DNA of 64,000 bases from Turnera subulata (Eukaryota; Streptophyta; Magnoliopsida; Malpighiales; Passifloraceae), in the NCBI GenBank assembly GCA_028386065.3, contig JAKUCV010001934.1, forward strand, positions 52,529 through 116,528, read 5' to 3'. The notes beneath the pieces were generated by a model. That model saw only the letters and a program-made list of their open reading frames with translations. It ran no database searches and was not told the DNA's origin. Positions 1 to 11,534 of this stretch are shown here, piece by piece (the first letter of the stretch is position 1; every line of letters starts with the position of its first letter). A program made the position numbers and the translations under genes.

Positions 1-300
1 CCGAGCCACCGCGGATATTTGGCATATCCGAGCCACTGGGTATTCGGTATACCCCAACCTCAGACAACATCATACCAACCAGATATTCGGCATATCTGAG
101 CCACTGCGGATATTCGGCATATCCGAGCCACCGCGGATATTTGGCATATCCGAGCCACTGGGTATTCGGTATACCCCAACCTCAGGCGACGTCATGCCAA
201 CCAGATATTCGGCATATCTGAGCCACTGCGGATATTTGGCATATCCGAGCCACCGCGGATATTCGGCATATCCGAGCCACTGGGTATTCGGTATACCCTA
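1..300 (-). repeat. 122-bp tandem repeat made of short inverted repeats, inside a gypsy LTR
   Basis: The sequence repeats with a period of 122 bp (units starting at 1, 123 and 245). Each unit holds several 17-bp inverted repeats. Read on the LTR sense strand they are GGATAT-loop-ATATCC and GGGTAT-loop-ATACCC with a five-base loop of the type RCCGA. The array occupies the place where other gypsy LTRs in this window carry GGGAT-GTYG-ATCCC hairpins. It runs off the left edge of the window. Confidence 0.85.
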
Positions 301-2928
301 ACCACAGGCATGACGGGCCAACCAACCAAAACCGACCATAGCATCCCAAAATTAATTATCAAACCATCGGGTCGTACCGCTACTTCCACATGACAATTAT
401 ACCAACATCTCAAATCAATTCCAATTTCCAATTTCCAGTTTCCATTTCTCAATTTTCCACAGTCAACAGTTCAACATCAATCTCAGCATAATATCCACAA
501 AACCAATATCATAGACCAACAACCACAACAACAATAATCGCAGCAGTCAAATACCCAACAGTGAATATCACAGCAGTTCAATCAAACAACAAGCACACAA
601 AGTATTACAGGCAACATAACAAGGGTTATCCATTCTCACAACAATTATCATCACATATATCATCAATAATAACCATAAAATGCAGTGGAACCTATGTAGT
701 TCCAAGACCAATCATCCCGGCAATCACGGGTGGAATGACGTATATGCAACCTCACCTTGGCCTGTTATTAATTCTGGGTGCCCACCACAGGTTCCAAAGC
801 TGGTTCCTCCTTGAACTGTTCGGTATCAACTCCTATGCAACACATAGTATGCACACATATAAGATGCACAGCAAATGATATGCGAATGACAGTTAGTACT
901 GTAACCGTAAAATGAAATGCTAGCCGGCTCGGTTATTGTCTCGGGCTATATTCCGTCTCATCATCATTTACCATTTAATTCCAAGTCAAAAATAATATAT
1001 ACTATCCGGGTGTTATTCCAGTATTATATTCTGATATTCCTTTCCAAAGTATTTTTCCTGAAAATAATTATATCATATGAAAATATAATTAAAATAGTTT
1101 TCTGAAAATGACAACATATATATTTCCAAAAGTTACTCCCAAAATAATTTTCATAAAAATTATATATATTTTTTTCTAAAAAGTATTTGTCGTAATATAA
1201 TTTCCCATAAAATATAATCATGTATGTATATGTATATATATATAGACGTTTTTCATAACGTATCTATTTTTTTTCAAATCAATATATTGTCTCATGTTTA
1301 CTTTCCAAAAAGAAATACATTATATGTCAAAGTAATATACCCAATATATATATATATACACCAAAATGATTATTCCCAGAAAATGTAATTTATATAAGCT
1401 ATTATTATCATTTTTCCAGGAATATATATGTTATTTTATATGTATATATTTTTAATTCGGACTGGGCCAGAAAGCACAGCCCATGTCCAAGCTCAAGTCC
1501 CTTTAAAATCAGCCCAGGTACATAGGCCCAGGCACCAAGCCCAAAGTCAGCAACCCAGACCCAAAGAAACCTGGGTCAGCCCGACCCGTGACCACGACCC
1601 GGTCACAAAAACGGGTACTCACCCTTTATCCGGTCAAGGCGGCGGCGTAAGGGGCGGCAGCAAGGCGACGGGGGAAAGACGAGTGGCACGGCGACGCGGC
1701 AGCGTGAGGAGGAGGCGGCGCTGGGCGGAGGAATCGAAGCGGCGACGCTGGAGGTGGCTTCGACCCTCGGGTCGTCGTCCGTACGCGGGAGAAGGGAAGG
1801 AGCAGGGGAGGAGCTCGGCGGCTCTTTGGTGGCCGGAGGAAAGGAGGAGGAGGATGGGGAGGAGAAAGGAAGAGGGGAAGGTGGCGGTGACTTGGTGGTT
1901 CGGTGGATGGCGGTAGTGGTGTCGATGGTGGCACCAGGTGTGGGAGGAGATGAAAAGAAAAGAAAAAAGAAGAAAAAAAAAAGAAAGAAGAAGGAGAGTG
2001 GGACGGTGACGTTTTGGGTGTGTGTTGTGTGTTTGTTATTTCTCTTCTTTTTTTTTTCTTTTCTTTTTATGGTTGCTCAAGTAATATTTTCAGGGGAAAG
2101 ATGGCTTCTGGGTGCAAAACGTTTTGCAGAGGAAGAGGTGAAGATGAAGTGATGGTGGTGTGGTGTACATGGAAGCAGATGAAGCATAAGTTAAATAGGC
2201 ATGCAAAAATACTGGTGAGGCACGGGTGACATAGAAAAAGAAAAGCAGCTCACAGGCAAAATAGGAGAAGGCGGCTGAATAATTGAGCTGCCTCAATTAT
2301 GTGGTACTGTGCAACATGTGAGGTGTGACCCGCTTAGACAAAAAAAAAATATCCAATATACCCACTTATCCTTATTTCTGGTCCGTTAACTCGAAGATAA
2401 ACCCGGCTTTTCCGAATATTCCTGGACCCGAAAAAAATCCAACTTTGGTCCGTAAAATCCGCAGAAAAATCTCGAACGTGGAACAAGGCTCGGTTGACGA
2501 AAGACACTTCAAAACGCGTATCAGTATTAAACCTTGTGTTTTAACATTTAACTTAATCTTTAAAAAAAAAACATAAACTTAGCCATTATTTTTATAAAAT
2601 TCAAAATAATCTCCAAAGATTAATTTATTAAATAACATGGAAAATAAAAGATGAATTTTTTTAAAAATTTTAATCGATAAATTATTGATACAAAAATATC
2701 CCGGCAAAATTATTACTATCAATGTTGATTTGAAAAATATTAATAATAATAGTAACAACAATAACAATATTAATAATAATGATAATTTTGAGAGTATAAT
2801 AGTGAAAATAATAAAAATCGACTCGGATTGGTAAAATCCTTGATTGACCGCGATAAAAATTTTATTAACCACAGTAAAAGTTAAAATAACTTGGTAAAAA
2901 TCACGGAAATTTTACCCGGGTCATTACA
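1..2928 (-). mobile_element. Ty3/gypsy long LTR (LTR-1), 3' part beyond the window
   Basis: On the minus strand the LTR begins at 2928 with TGTAATGACCCGGGTAAAAT, almost the same terminus as the LTRs at 42957, 54757 and 60367. The first few hundred bases align by eye with LTR-B at 42957. A GC-rich block around 1620-1930 ends in a consensus 5' splice site (GTGAGT on minus, at 1622-1617). An AT-rich stretch follows, then an AG acceptor candidate near 816 and a decayed second donor near 639. No gag or pol is visible, so it is either a solo LTR or one LTR of an element extending to the left. Predicted reading frames are purine- or pyrimidine-rich low-complexity shadows. It has interrupted the LTR to its right; the first flanking bases are atata. 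Confidence 0.8.
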
Positions 2929-4002
2929 ATATATTTTTCTAATTCTCAACCCAGAATATTGCATGTAATTTCCAAAATAATATTTTCCATTTTATTCAGA
3001 AATTAATTATGTAAACAGATTTATATATATGTATATATTATTAAGTAAAACAAATAAATAAAAAAAAAGAAGAATCCGGATTGCAACCCATGGAGGGCGC
3101 GACCCGGCCGCGGAAACGGGCTAAACCCGATGCTCACCTCGGGTTGAGCAGCAGGGACGACGACGGCGGACCGAGGCAGGAGAAGCGAGCACAGCAGGGG
3201 ATCAGGCGGCGGCTGGCGACTCCACTGGCGATGCAACCTCGGCGCGAGGCGGCGCGGTGGCGGAGCAGACTGGAGGAGGAGCAGATCCGCGGGTCTGCTC
3301 GCGGGTCAACGCTCGCCGGCTGCGCGTCAGGTGGCGGACGGCGACGGGGGAGACGAGGTTCGGCTCGCGACGGCGAGAGGAAGGCCATGGTGGCGGCGGT
3401 GCGTCGAGAGGTGGCCGGGAACGGTGGCGGGTGCACAGTAACGAGGAGCTGACGGTGAACAGTTCTTCTTTTCTTTTTTTCTTATTTTCTTCTCTATTTC
3501 TCCGATTTCTCAGTAATTATTTTTTTCTTTTCTTTTTTTTCTTTCATTTTCTTTTCCTTTTTCCCTCTTTTCTGTATTTTTTTCTGTTTCTTTCTTTTTT
3601 TTTTTCTATTTTTTTCTCTCTTCTCTTCTCTCTTTTCTTTTTTCCTCTCCTCTTCCACCGGCTCCTCTTCTTTATAAACTGAATTTTTTTACTGTTTATC
3701 ATGTGAACTCAAATAATACGATTCGTCCGCATTACGGGCGAATCCGATCCGGACCAGAAAATAACAGATACCTCCTTAGTTATTTTCCGGTGTGATTTTC
3801 CGAGAAATTCCGAAACCCGAAAATACCAACTTAGGTTCGAAAAATCCGCGGGAAAATCACGAGCGCGGGAAAACCCTCGGTTTCGAAAAACGACTCCCGA
3901 TTTACCTTGAATTAATTACCCAAGATTAATTCAACAGTAAATCACGGTAAATAGACTTCTACAGTCCGGTAAAAATCCAAAATTTTTACCCGGGCTGTTA
4001 CA
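2929..4002 (-). mobile_element. Ty3/gypsy LTR fragment (LTR-2), split by LTR-1
   Basis: The minus-strand terminus at 4002 reads TGTAACAGCCCGGGTAAAAA, the terminus of this LTR group. A GC-rich block ends in GAG|GTGAGC on the minus strand at 3137-3132, the same leader-donor arrangement as in LTR-1. The stretch 3460-3680 is an almost pure pyrimidine tract on the plus strand. The rest of this LTR should lie left of LTR-1, outside the window, so LTR-1 is the younger insertion. Confidence 0.7.
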
Positions 4003-4171
4003 GTACGCTCATTCCAACCACTAAGCTTCTTATGGTCCCGATCACAAACAGTGGAGAAAATAGCTTTTTTTAGATCTTCTTATCATCGTGAGGAAACCGA
4101 GGTATTTTTTTCTCGATTCCCACGTTCTTAAGGAAAAACAAAATTGTTAATTACAAGTTAAGTGTTAGAGC

Positions 4172-4977
4172 TAGGGATGGCAAAAATCCCTATCTGTGCG
4201 GATCCCCGCGGGGATTCCCTACTAGTAGGGTGGGATGGGGGAGATTTTGTACCCGAGGTTAATTCGGGGGATAAGGAGGGGATCACATTACCCGCCCCGA
4301 AGGGCCTGCAACATATGAAATGACTATTTTACCCCTACATCACTAATGGATATATTTTTATAATCTTGATATTTTGGTCTTTTAAAGTATATAAATTGTT
4401 AAATGTGAAACTTTGGAGATAAATTGTTATTATTATATGTTGAATTGGATATTATTTTTATTATTATTGTTATTTGTACTTAGTATTTAAATTTGTATCT
4501 TTGTCAAAAAAAATTACTCCCTCTGTCCCTAATATAGGTCGTTTAAGGTTTTTCCACACCCATTAAGAAAAGTATTAAATAGACTAAATCTCATTAATTT
4601 TTTACTATACATTTTACTAACCTACCCTTTACATTATACCAAGATTAAAATACTCTAGGAATACAAGTTGTTTTGGTTAAGGGTAAATTTGAAAAAATTT
4701 AATTTAATGTTCATTGAAACTCTAAAAGGACTTATATTGTGAAACAAAAAAACAAAACCTAAAACGACCTATATTGAGGGACAGAGGGAGTAAAATATAG
4801 TTTAGAAAATGGGGATCCACGGGGATCCGTGGGATCGTGGGGAGCTGGGATGGGGATAAATTTTTCCCTGCGGCGGGGCGGAGACAGAGAGAAGTTTATG
4901 GTGCGGGGGACGAGATGGGGATTATTCTACCCGCTACTTCCCCGGCCGTTGCCATCCCCGGACCGTTGCCGTCCCTA
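4172..4977. mobile_element. hAT-type MITE with 8-bp target duplication
   Basis: The termini are inverted repeats: TAGGGATGGCAA on the left and TTGCCGTCCCTA on the right, matching the plant hAT MITE terminus of the type TAGRGATGGCAA. The 8-bp sequence GTTAGAGC flanks it directly at 4164-4171 and 4978-4985. The outer parts are G/C-rich runs of the type GGGGATCC that read as subterminal repeats. No transposase is present, so it would need a transposase supplied in trans. It has been interrupted by a Stowaway MITE. Confidence 0.92.
4517..4790. mobile_element. Stowaway (Tc1/mariner) MITE nested in the hAT MITE
   Basis: The element starts CTCCCTCTGTCCCTAATATA and ends with its inverted copy, the standard Stowaway terminus. 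It is flanked by TA dinucleotides at 4515-4516 and 4791-4792. It is 274 bp and non-coding. It sits wholly inside the hAT MITE and is therefore the younger insertion. Confidence 0.95.
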
Positions 4978-4985
4978 GTTAGAGC

Positions 4986-5538
4986 ATTTATTTTTATGGT
5001 CAGCCCCGTCGTTTTATAAGGAATTGCAAGAGGCAGTTCTTTCTTGGGCCGTGTTTAGGCTTTGCGAGTAGAATGTCATATTAAACTATAATATATCGTT
5101 CGTCTTGGTATATATGCCAAACCCATTTCAGTTATGAGCTCATCACTCAAAGACTTAAGTCCTTGTTTTCAGCCCAATACTATTAATCCCTGTTCTTACA
5201 GTCCATCGTGATTTACTTCTTTTTCTCCTTTCTGAAAATAAAATAAATCAAAAGAGCCAAAAAAAAAAGGCAAACTCGCTGTGAAAAAAATCAAATTTGT
5301 AGCGATTTCATTCATGTTAAAGTAATAATTCTCAGTAATAATTCTCAGGCGGGCCTCTGTTCGTATAGAGGAGAGACGGTTGGCATCTCCCCTGACAGTG
5401 ACAGGCTTTCCTTGTTAACACATACACATCCCCTTAACTAAGGCTATCTAGTTCCTGGTAGATCATAGTAATAAAAATAATAATAATAATAATAATTCTC
5501 GGCATGTGAAAAAAAAAATGGAAAATTTGCTGTGCAAA
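4986..5538. other. Non-coding host sequence between MITE and MULE
   Basis: This is AT-rich sequence with no coding signal and no element ends that I can define. A short A-rich motif followed by GGCAAACTCGCT near 5270 recurs near 7760, on the other side of the MULE, suggesting an old local duplication in the host sequence. Confidence 0.5.
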
Positions 5539-5548
5539 AATGAAAAAT

Positions 5549-7658
5549 GGGTTTTTGGTACAATTGGTACCCAACTTTCTTACGTTGGGTCAATCGTGTA
5601 CCTACAACTTTTCTCGAGACATTTATGTACCTGGAGTTTAAGCGGACAGGTCAGTCATGGGTCTCGGGCGGGGCATGTGCTGACGTGGTTTCTGCCCGAT
5701 TTTGGGCTGCTGCCCCGTGGCTCAAAATAACGTAGTATCACCACGATACGACGTCGTTTAGCGTCCATGTGGAAGGTGTAGGTCCCACCATTCTCCCAGT
5801 AGCTTTCCACCCGGTTCTTACCAGATTTGAGAGGTTTAACCGAAGAATTAAATGAACCAACCAACCCATAACCTTGCCCGACTTGTTTTTTTTTTTTAAA
5901 AACTTGCTGCTTATTAACAAATAAACAATAATAATGATAAAAAAAATAAACAATAATAAATCTAATTTATTTATTTATATTAATCCAAAGTGTTTGATTT
6001 TTTTAAAAAAATTAAAGAATCCTATTTTTTTCTCTAATTTATCCTTAATCTATACAACATATAAAAAATAAAAAAATGCCACAATTACCTCTTATTAATT
6101 AATAAATGTACATATTAACAATTTTTGGGATCTAACGACTACAAATAAAACAAACATTCTATTGTTGTATTTTTATATAACAACTTAATTATTTTTCCTG
6201 ACTAAGAAAACCTGTTTTTAACAAAACAAAAAATTTAATTTTCTATTTCTAATATAACAAAATTATAAAACAAGATTGCAGATCTTCCTCCCCACCTCTA
6301 TCGCCGCCATCACCATCCTCCCCAACCCCTTCTTCCTTCTCAACAACTCAACATCCTCACCATCAAATCTCTCCATCCATGTCGCAGCTGTCCCACTTCG
6401 TCTAGATCCACCACAACCACAGCACATATCCGTCCTCGTCACTCCGCTGGTGGCGTCAAATTTGACGAAAGTGTTGACGATCTGTTGGAGGAGTGGGTTG
6501 GATTTCATGCTTGGGTTGGTTAGAATTATGGCGGGTTGGATTTCAGTGTGGGTTGCTGTAGACGAGATGATGGATGGTGTGATTGGAGCTTAGAGTAAGA
6601 GAAGAGGAAGAACATGGGGTCTTTGAATTTGCAGTGGGAGACAGAAAGGATGGTTATGGTGGCGGTGAAGGGGTTTACTACTGGTGGTTTTGTCCATCTT
6701 GTTTTTATTTCTTTTTCTTGTAGAAAAGATGCATGGTGAGATTGTGAGTGGGAGCAACATAAGAGAAAGAACAATGAATAATGATGGTGGCGAGATTGTG
6801 GGGAGACTAGGAGGGTGGTGATGCTGGTATGTACGGTGAGATTGTGGGTTGTTGAAATTGTAGTGGGGAGGCTGGGAGGTTAGTGATGGTGGTGGAGATG
6901 GTGGCTGGGCCTGGGAAGGTGGTGATGGTCGTGGGGATGATGGCTGGGAGGGTGGTGATGGTGGCAGTGATGGGTTCGCTGGTGATGTTATTTAATTTTT
7001 CTTCTTTTTTTTTTATGAATAATGATTGACAAGGAAATATTAAGAGAAGTTAAAGGATAAAATAGAATTTGTTTCATGTATTTTTTTTAAATTCTCTTGA
7101 TTCGAGAATTTAGGAGTCAAAGTAGGATCTAATATATATGTCTATTTTTATTATAATTATTATTATTATCATATAATCATTTTAAAATTTTAATTGGATA
7201 GAGTTTTCTAAAAGAATCTATTACGCACGGGATAGAGTTGGGGTTGCATTGCAATCGTGTTTTTTTTTTTCAATTTCTAATTTAGCAGGAGAACAAAAAA
7301 TTGATTTAAAGTTTATAATTGGGACTTAGGGGCACACATTTCAGGCCATTCAATTTTCTGGTTGAACCTCTAAATCGGGGGTGAGAATTGGGTGGAAAGC
7401 CACAAGGTCTAAGACAATGGTGGGACCCATAACTGCCACATGGACAATAAACGATGTCGTATCATAGTGATACGGCGTCGTTTTGTGCAACGGGCAGCAG
7501 CCCCATTTGGGGCAGCATCCACGTCAGCAGATACCCAACCCGGGACCCATGATTAACCTGCCCGCTAAAGTTTCAGGTACATAAATATCTCGAGAAAAAT
7601 TGTAGGTACACGATTGACCCAACGTAAGAAAGTTGGATACTAACTGTACCAAAAACCC
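5549..7658. mobile_element. Non-autonomous Mutator-like element (MULE-1), long TIRs
   Basis: Terminal inverted repeats of roughly 330 bp (about 5549-5880 and 7325-7658) begin GGGTTTTTGGTAC. A perfect 10-bp direct repeat AATGAAAAAT flanks the element at 5539-5548 and 7659-7668. Long TIRs with a 9-11 bp target duplication are the signature of MULEs. The interior has C-rich then G-rich low-complexity sequence (6280-6980, with GGTGATGGT-like repeats) and no transposase. A short open frame at 6276-6593 is not recognisable; a captured gene piece cannot be excluded. Each TIR holds an internal palindrome built on AACGACGTCGT. Confidence 0.9.
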
Positions 7659-7668
7659 AATGAAAAAT

Positions 7669-8561
7669 GGAACCTCCAACTATTTTAATGTTAAAGTAAT
7701 TCTCCTGCCCCGACGAAAAGTGTTAACGCAATTGTTGAAGCAAACAAAAGAGGCCAAAAAAAAAGATAAATAAAAGAGGCAAACTCGCTTAGTTGACCAT
7801 GAAGTTTTCCTAAAAATAGTCTAGGGTTTTTAATTTCTTACTTTGAATCTAGGCATGATATGTCTAATGTAAGATATAAATACATATCCCTACTCTGTAT
7901 TTTTGATATAATAATCAAGTGGCAAGCCCTTGCATTCACCTTCGCTGCAGCGCTTTCTTACAGTAGCAATGAGTTCTCCTGGACAGGTCTGCAAAATTTA
8001 TTTATTCTCTACGGTCTATCATACTTTTGTATTTCTTTTTTTTAAAAAACTATACTTTTAAATTCAATATAAACCTCCTTTAGCTAGTACAGGGGTTTTT
8101 TATGAATTCCAGTTGGTGATTATAGTTTGTTTTTTCTGGATCATTTATTTTCACTAATTTGAATTCCTTGTTGCACCATAATTTCTTTTTTTTTTTTTTT
8201 GGTCAGATGTACCATAGTTTCTTTATGCAGGAACATTGGACTCTTCGCATCCAAAGTGAATCTCCAGATTGGAATCAAATTCCGCCCACATTGAACGTTA
8301 TGCCAAGTAAAGTTTTTCAACCACTACATATTTACCAAACTTTATCTTTGTGACTTTAATTTATTGTTATATATTATCCCCTCATACTTAATTTAATTGT
8401 TTAAAGCAAATAGAAGACAATCAGCAACACATCCGAAACAACCAGCAAACGGAAAACAGCAGGAAAAAGAAAAATCGGTGCTCCAATACCGTTTGTGGTT
8501 GCTCAATTATGTAAAGGATTAGTATAATTCACAAAATTTACTGAATTAATGATGCTTAATA
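7669..8561 (+). other. Host sequence with exon-like islands, function unknown
   Basis: Between MULE-1 and the copia LTR there are three short islands of higher GC. One is at about 7918-7986, encodes WQALAFTFAAALSYSSNE and ends ACAG|GTCTGC, a plausible 5' splice site. One is at about 8229-8305, follows TGCAG and encodes EHWTLRIQSESPDWNQIPPT. One is at about 8405-8500 and is A-rich. They could be exons of a decayed or partial plus-strand gene. I do not recognise the product, and no start or stop context is convincing. Confidence 0.3.
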
Positions 8562-8986
8562 TGTTAGAATAATTACTTTATGCTTCAAGTATCTTGATAA
8601 GTCAATCAAGCACAATAATAAGGTAGGGAAGCAAGGGGTACCTGAATCCATGATGAACAAACTTGAACAATGACTTGAGAGGATTGGGAGCTTTCAAGAT
8701 TTGGTTCCAACGTCTGGTGTGTTTTTTTATGATGGAGCAGAGAAACTGATGCAGGAATAATCTTATGGACCACAACCCTATATGCTATTCTTTATATACT
8801 AGGTCGACTAAGATTCCCATAAAATCATAATTGACTAGTATTGGGTTTCTACACATAATTAGAGTCCATACCAAAATAGATATTTTAGAGCCCAAAATAG
8901 ATCACTTAATGGCTTTGTAAAATAACACAGTCTATAATATAATTGTTATTAATAATATAAGCCCATAATATTAAATAATTCCAACA
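8562..8986 (-). mobile_element. 3' LTR of decayed Ty1/copia element C3
   Basis: On the minus strand the sequence begins TGTTGGAATTATT and ends ATTCTAACA, a 425-bp unit with TG...CA ends. It is preceded on the minus strand by a purine tract (CCCAAGTTGGAGAA at about 9000-8987), the usual polypurine primer before a copia 3' LTR. Copia RNase H-like sequence lies further upstream on the same strand, beyond an inserted MULE. No matching 5' LTR was found near 36961, where the other half of this element begins. Confidence 0.75.
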
Positions 8987-9108
8987 TTCTCCAACTTGGG
9001 CTATATTATTCTTGAGACAATTATATTCAAGAGTGTGCACAAAATGGCTGTCTTTCTTGAAACATCTCCTTAAATAATCTGGTCCATCTACTACATTAGC
9101 ATGGGATC

Positions 9109-11524
9109 GGGTTTTTGGTACGGATGGTGCCCATATTTTGGTGGTTGAGACAATCGTGTACCTAAAACTTTTCTCGAGACATTTATGTACCTGGAGTTTC
9201 TGCGGGCAGGTCAGTCAGGGGTCTCGGGCGGGGCATGTGCTGAGGTGGAAGCTGCCCCAAAATTGGGCAGCTGGCAAGCGTGGGTCCAAACCCACTATCC
9301 CAGCAGCTACCAACCCAGTTCTTACCCGATTGAAGAGGTTCAACCAAAGAATTAATTGACCCGAAAGATCCCCTCAAGTATCAATTATAAAATTTAAATC
9401 AAATTTTTTTATTACCCTGCTAAATTAAATAAAAAGTACCAATAATAAAAAATCAAAATTTTTAATACCCTGCTAAATTAAATAAAAAAGTATACAGTTC
9501 TAATTAAATAAAAATTTTTATTACCTTGCTAAATTAAATAAAAAAGTAAATATTAACCTCGAAGGTCTAAATTATAATCCATAACCATTTTTTTTAAAAG
9601 CCTACCACATTTAAATTTTAAAATAGTTTTATTAACCATGATAATTATAATGAGATAAAAAAATTAACATACTAATCCTATTTTTATTCCTAAATCTGTT
9701 ATTAAAAATTCTAACTAAAAAAATTACAGAAAAAGGTAAAAAAAATCTAATCAACAAAAATTAATTTTCTTTCAAAAAAATTTTAAAAAGTATTCTAGTC
9801 AACAAAAAATTATTTTTCTATTACAAAAAATTCCAATTTTTATATAAAAATTATTTTTCTTTTATAAAAAAAGTAAAGAAAAAATTACTCAATTTTTTCA
9901 CAAAAAATAAAAAAAGAAGTCTACTTAACAAAAAAAATCATTTACAAGAAAGGAAAAAAAGTATTCTACTCAACAAATAATTATTTTTCTGTTACAAAAA
10001 AATTTCAAAAAATTTTACTCAAAATTTCCTTTTGACAAAGAATGTAAAATAAAAATTTTATATAATAGGTTTTTTTCCATAGTTTTTTTTTTGGGGGGAA
10101 AGTATGAAAAAAAATATTTATACAAAAACAATAGAAAAAAAAATTTACATGACCAGAAGATTTATTCCTCCTTCTAATCATATCGCTTATTGAAAAAATG
10201 ATGGAAAAGAAAAAATAATAAGAAAGTAAAAAGATAAACCTTGACTATTTAATAATTGTTATTTTTTTCAAATAAAAAGAAAAATTAAAATATTTATACA
10301 GTTAGAAAGGAAAAAAAAGAAGAGATCAGATGAGAATTTTGACCTCTTTATCCATTTAATAATTTTTTAAATATTTTATTTTAATTGACAGTGATTACTT
10401 TTTTAGCAAAAAATAAAATATTTATAAATAGAAAAAAAATGAATTGTGCCAAACGAATACCACCCACTATGGCCACCACTGTCGCCACCACCATCACCTC
10501 CATAACCACAACCACCCTCCCTCTTCCTTTTCCTCCTCCTCCGCCCCTATAACCATCGGCAAAATCCAAATTCAAACCCAAAAACCAAAAACAAAATCAT
10601 AACCTAACTATCACAACCACCCTAACCTCCACCTTTTTCCTCCTCCTCCCCTGCAATTGCAATCACCGGTCAAATCCAAAACCAAAAACTAAAAACAAAA
10701 CAGAAACAAAAAAAAAGGAAAAAAACATATTGAAACACCATGACCATATTCGTGGGTGTATATTTCTTCTTCTTCTTCTTCATTTTTTCCTTCGTCCATA
10801 TTTTTTTTCTACTCACCAGTGAAACACCATCACCATGTTTGGGGTTTCTATGGGGCTAGGGTTTCTATGGGCGGCAGAGGTAGGTGGTGGCAATGGTGGG
10901 GCTGATACTCGTTGGTGGTGGTTGTGGTGGTTCGTCGCAGGAGCAGGTATGAAGGGGCGAGGAGGAGGGGGAGGAGGAAAGAAGAAGAAGAAGAAGAAAG
11001 GAAGAAAGAAAAAGAAAAAAAAGCGCCGGTGAAGAAGAAGAAAAGGAGAAAGAGAAAGAAGAGAAGAAAAAAAAAAGGAGAAGAAGAAAAAAATGAAAAG
11101 TCGGGTGAAGAAAAAGAAAATCAAAAGGAAAGGAAAAAGAAAAGAAGAAGAAAAAATAAAAGAAAAGAAGAAGTAAAAAAAAAGGCAAATCAACGGTTCT
11201 GAAAAAATAGAATCGGTTTTTGGGTAGGGTTGAACCTCTACCGGGTAGAACCGGACAGGAAATCGGGTTAATGATTGGGACAGTAGTGAGGCCCACGTTT
11301 TTTCCATGTGGACATGAAACGACGTTGTATTGTAGTAATACGACGTCGTTTTGAGCAACGGGCAACATCTTAATTTTGGGCAGCTTCCACGTCAGCACAT
11401 GCCCCGTCCGAGACCCCTGACTGACCTGCCCGCAAAAACTCGGTACATAAATGTCTCGAGAAAAGTTTTAGGTACACGAATGTCTCAACCACCAAAATAT
11501 GGGTACCATTCGTACCAAAAACCC
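9109..11524. mobile_element. Non-autonomous Mutator-like element (MULE-2), sister of MULE-1
   Basis: The TIRs (about 9109-9380 and 11225-11524) start GGGTTTTTGGTAC and match the MULE-1 TIRs by eye. A perfect 10-bp direct repeat GCATGGGATC flanks the element at 9099-9108 and 11525-11534. The left TIR lacks the block carrying the AACGACGTCGT palindrome that is present in the right TIR and in both MULE-1 TIRs. The interior is AT-rich, then has proline/glycine-type low-complexity sequence (10440-10700) and a long purine tract. There is no transposase. It interrupts copia C3 just upstream of its polypurine tract. Confidence 0.9.
10950..11200 (+). repeat. Purine-rich tract in MULE-2
   Basis: About 250 bases are almost entirely G and A on the plus strand (GAAGAAGAA and AAAGAAAAG runs), broken by only a few pyrimidines. 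Long open frames on both strands here come from base composition, not from coding constraint. Confidence 0.85.
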
Positions 11525-11534
11525 GCATGGGATC

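Noticed and set aside
3257..3682. Protein with a hydrophobic Phe/Leu tail
   Set aside because: The tail is a polypyrimidine tract in LTR-2, and the upstream part overlaps frames on the opposite strand with no domain support.
10813..11398. Phe/Leu-rich membrane protein on minus and Lys/Arg-rich protein on plus
   Set aside because: Both are translations of one long purine tract within a MULE.
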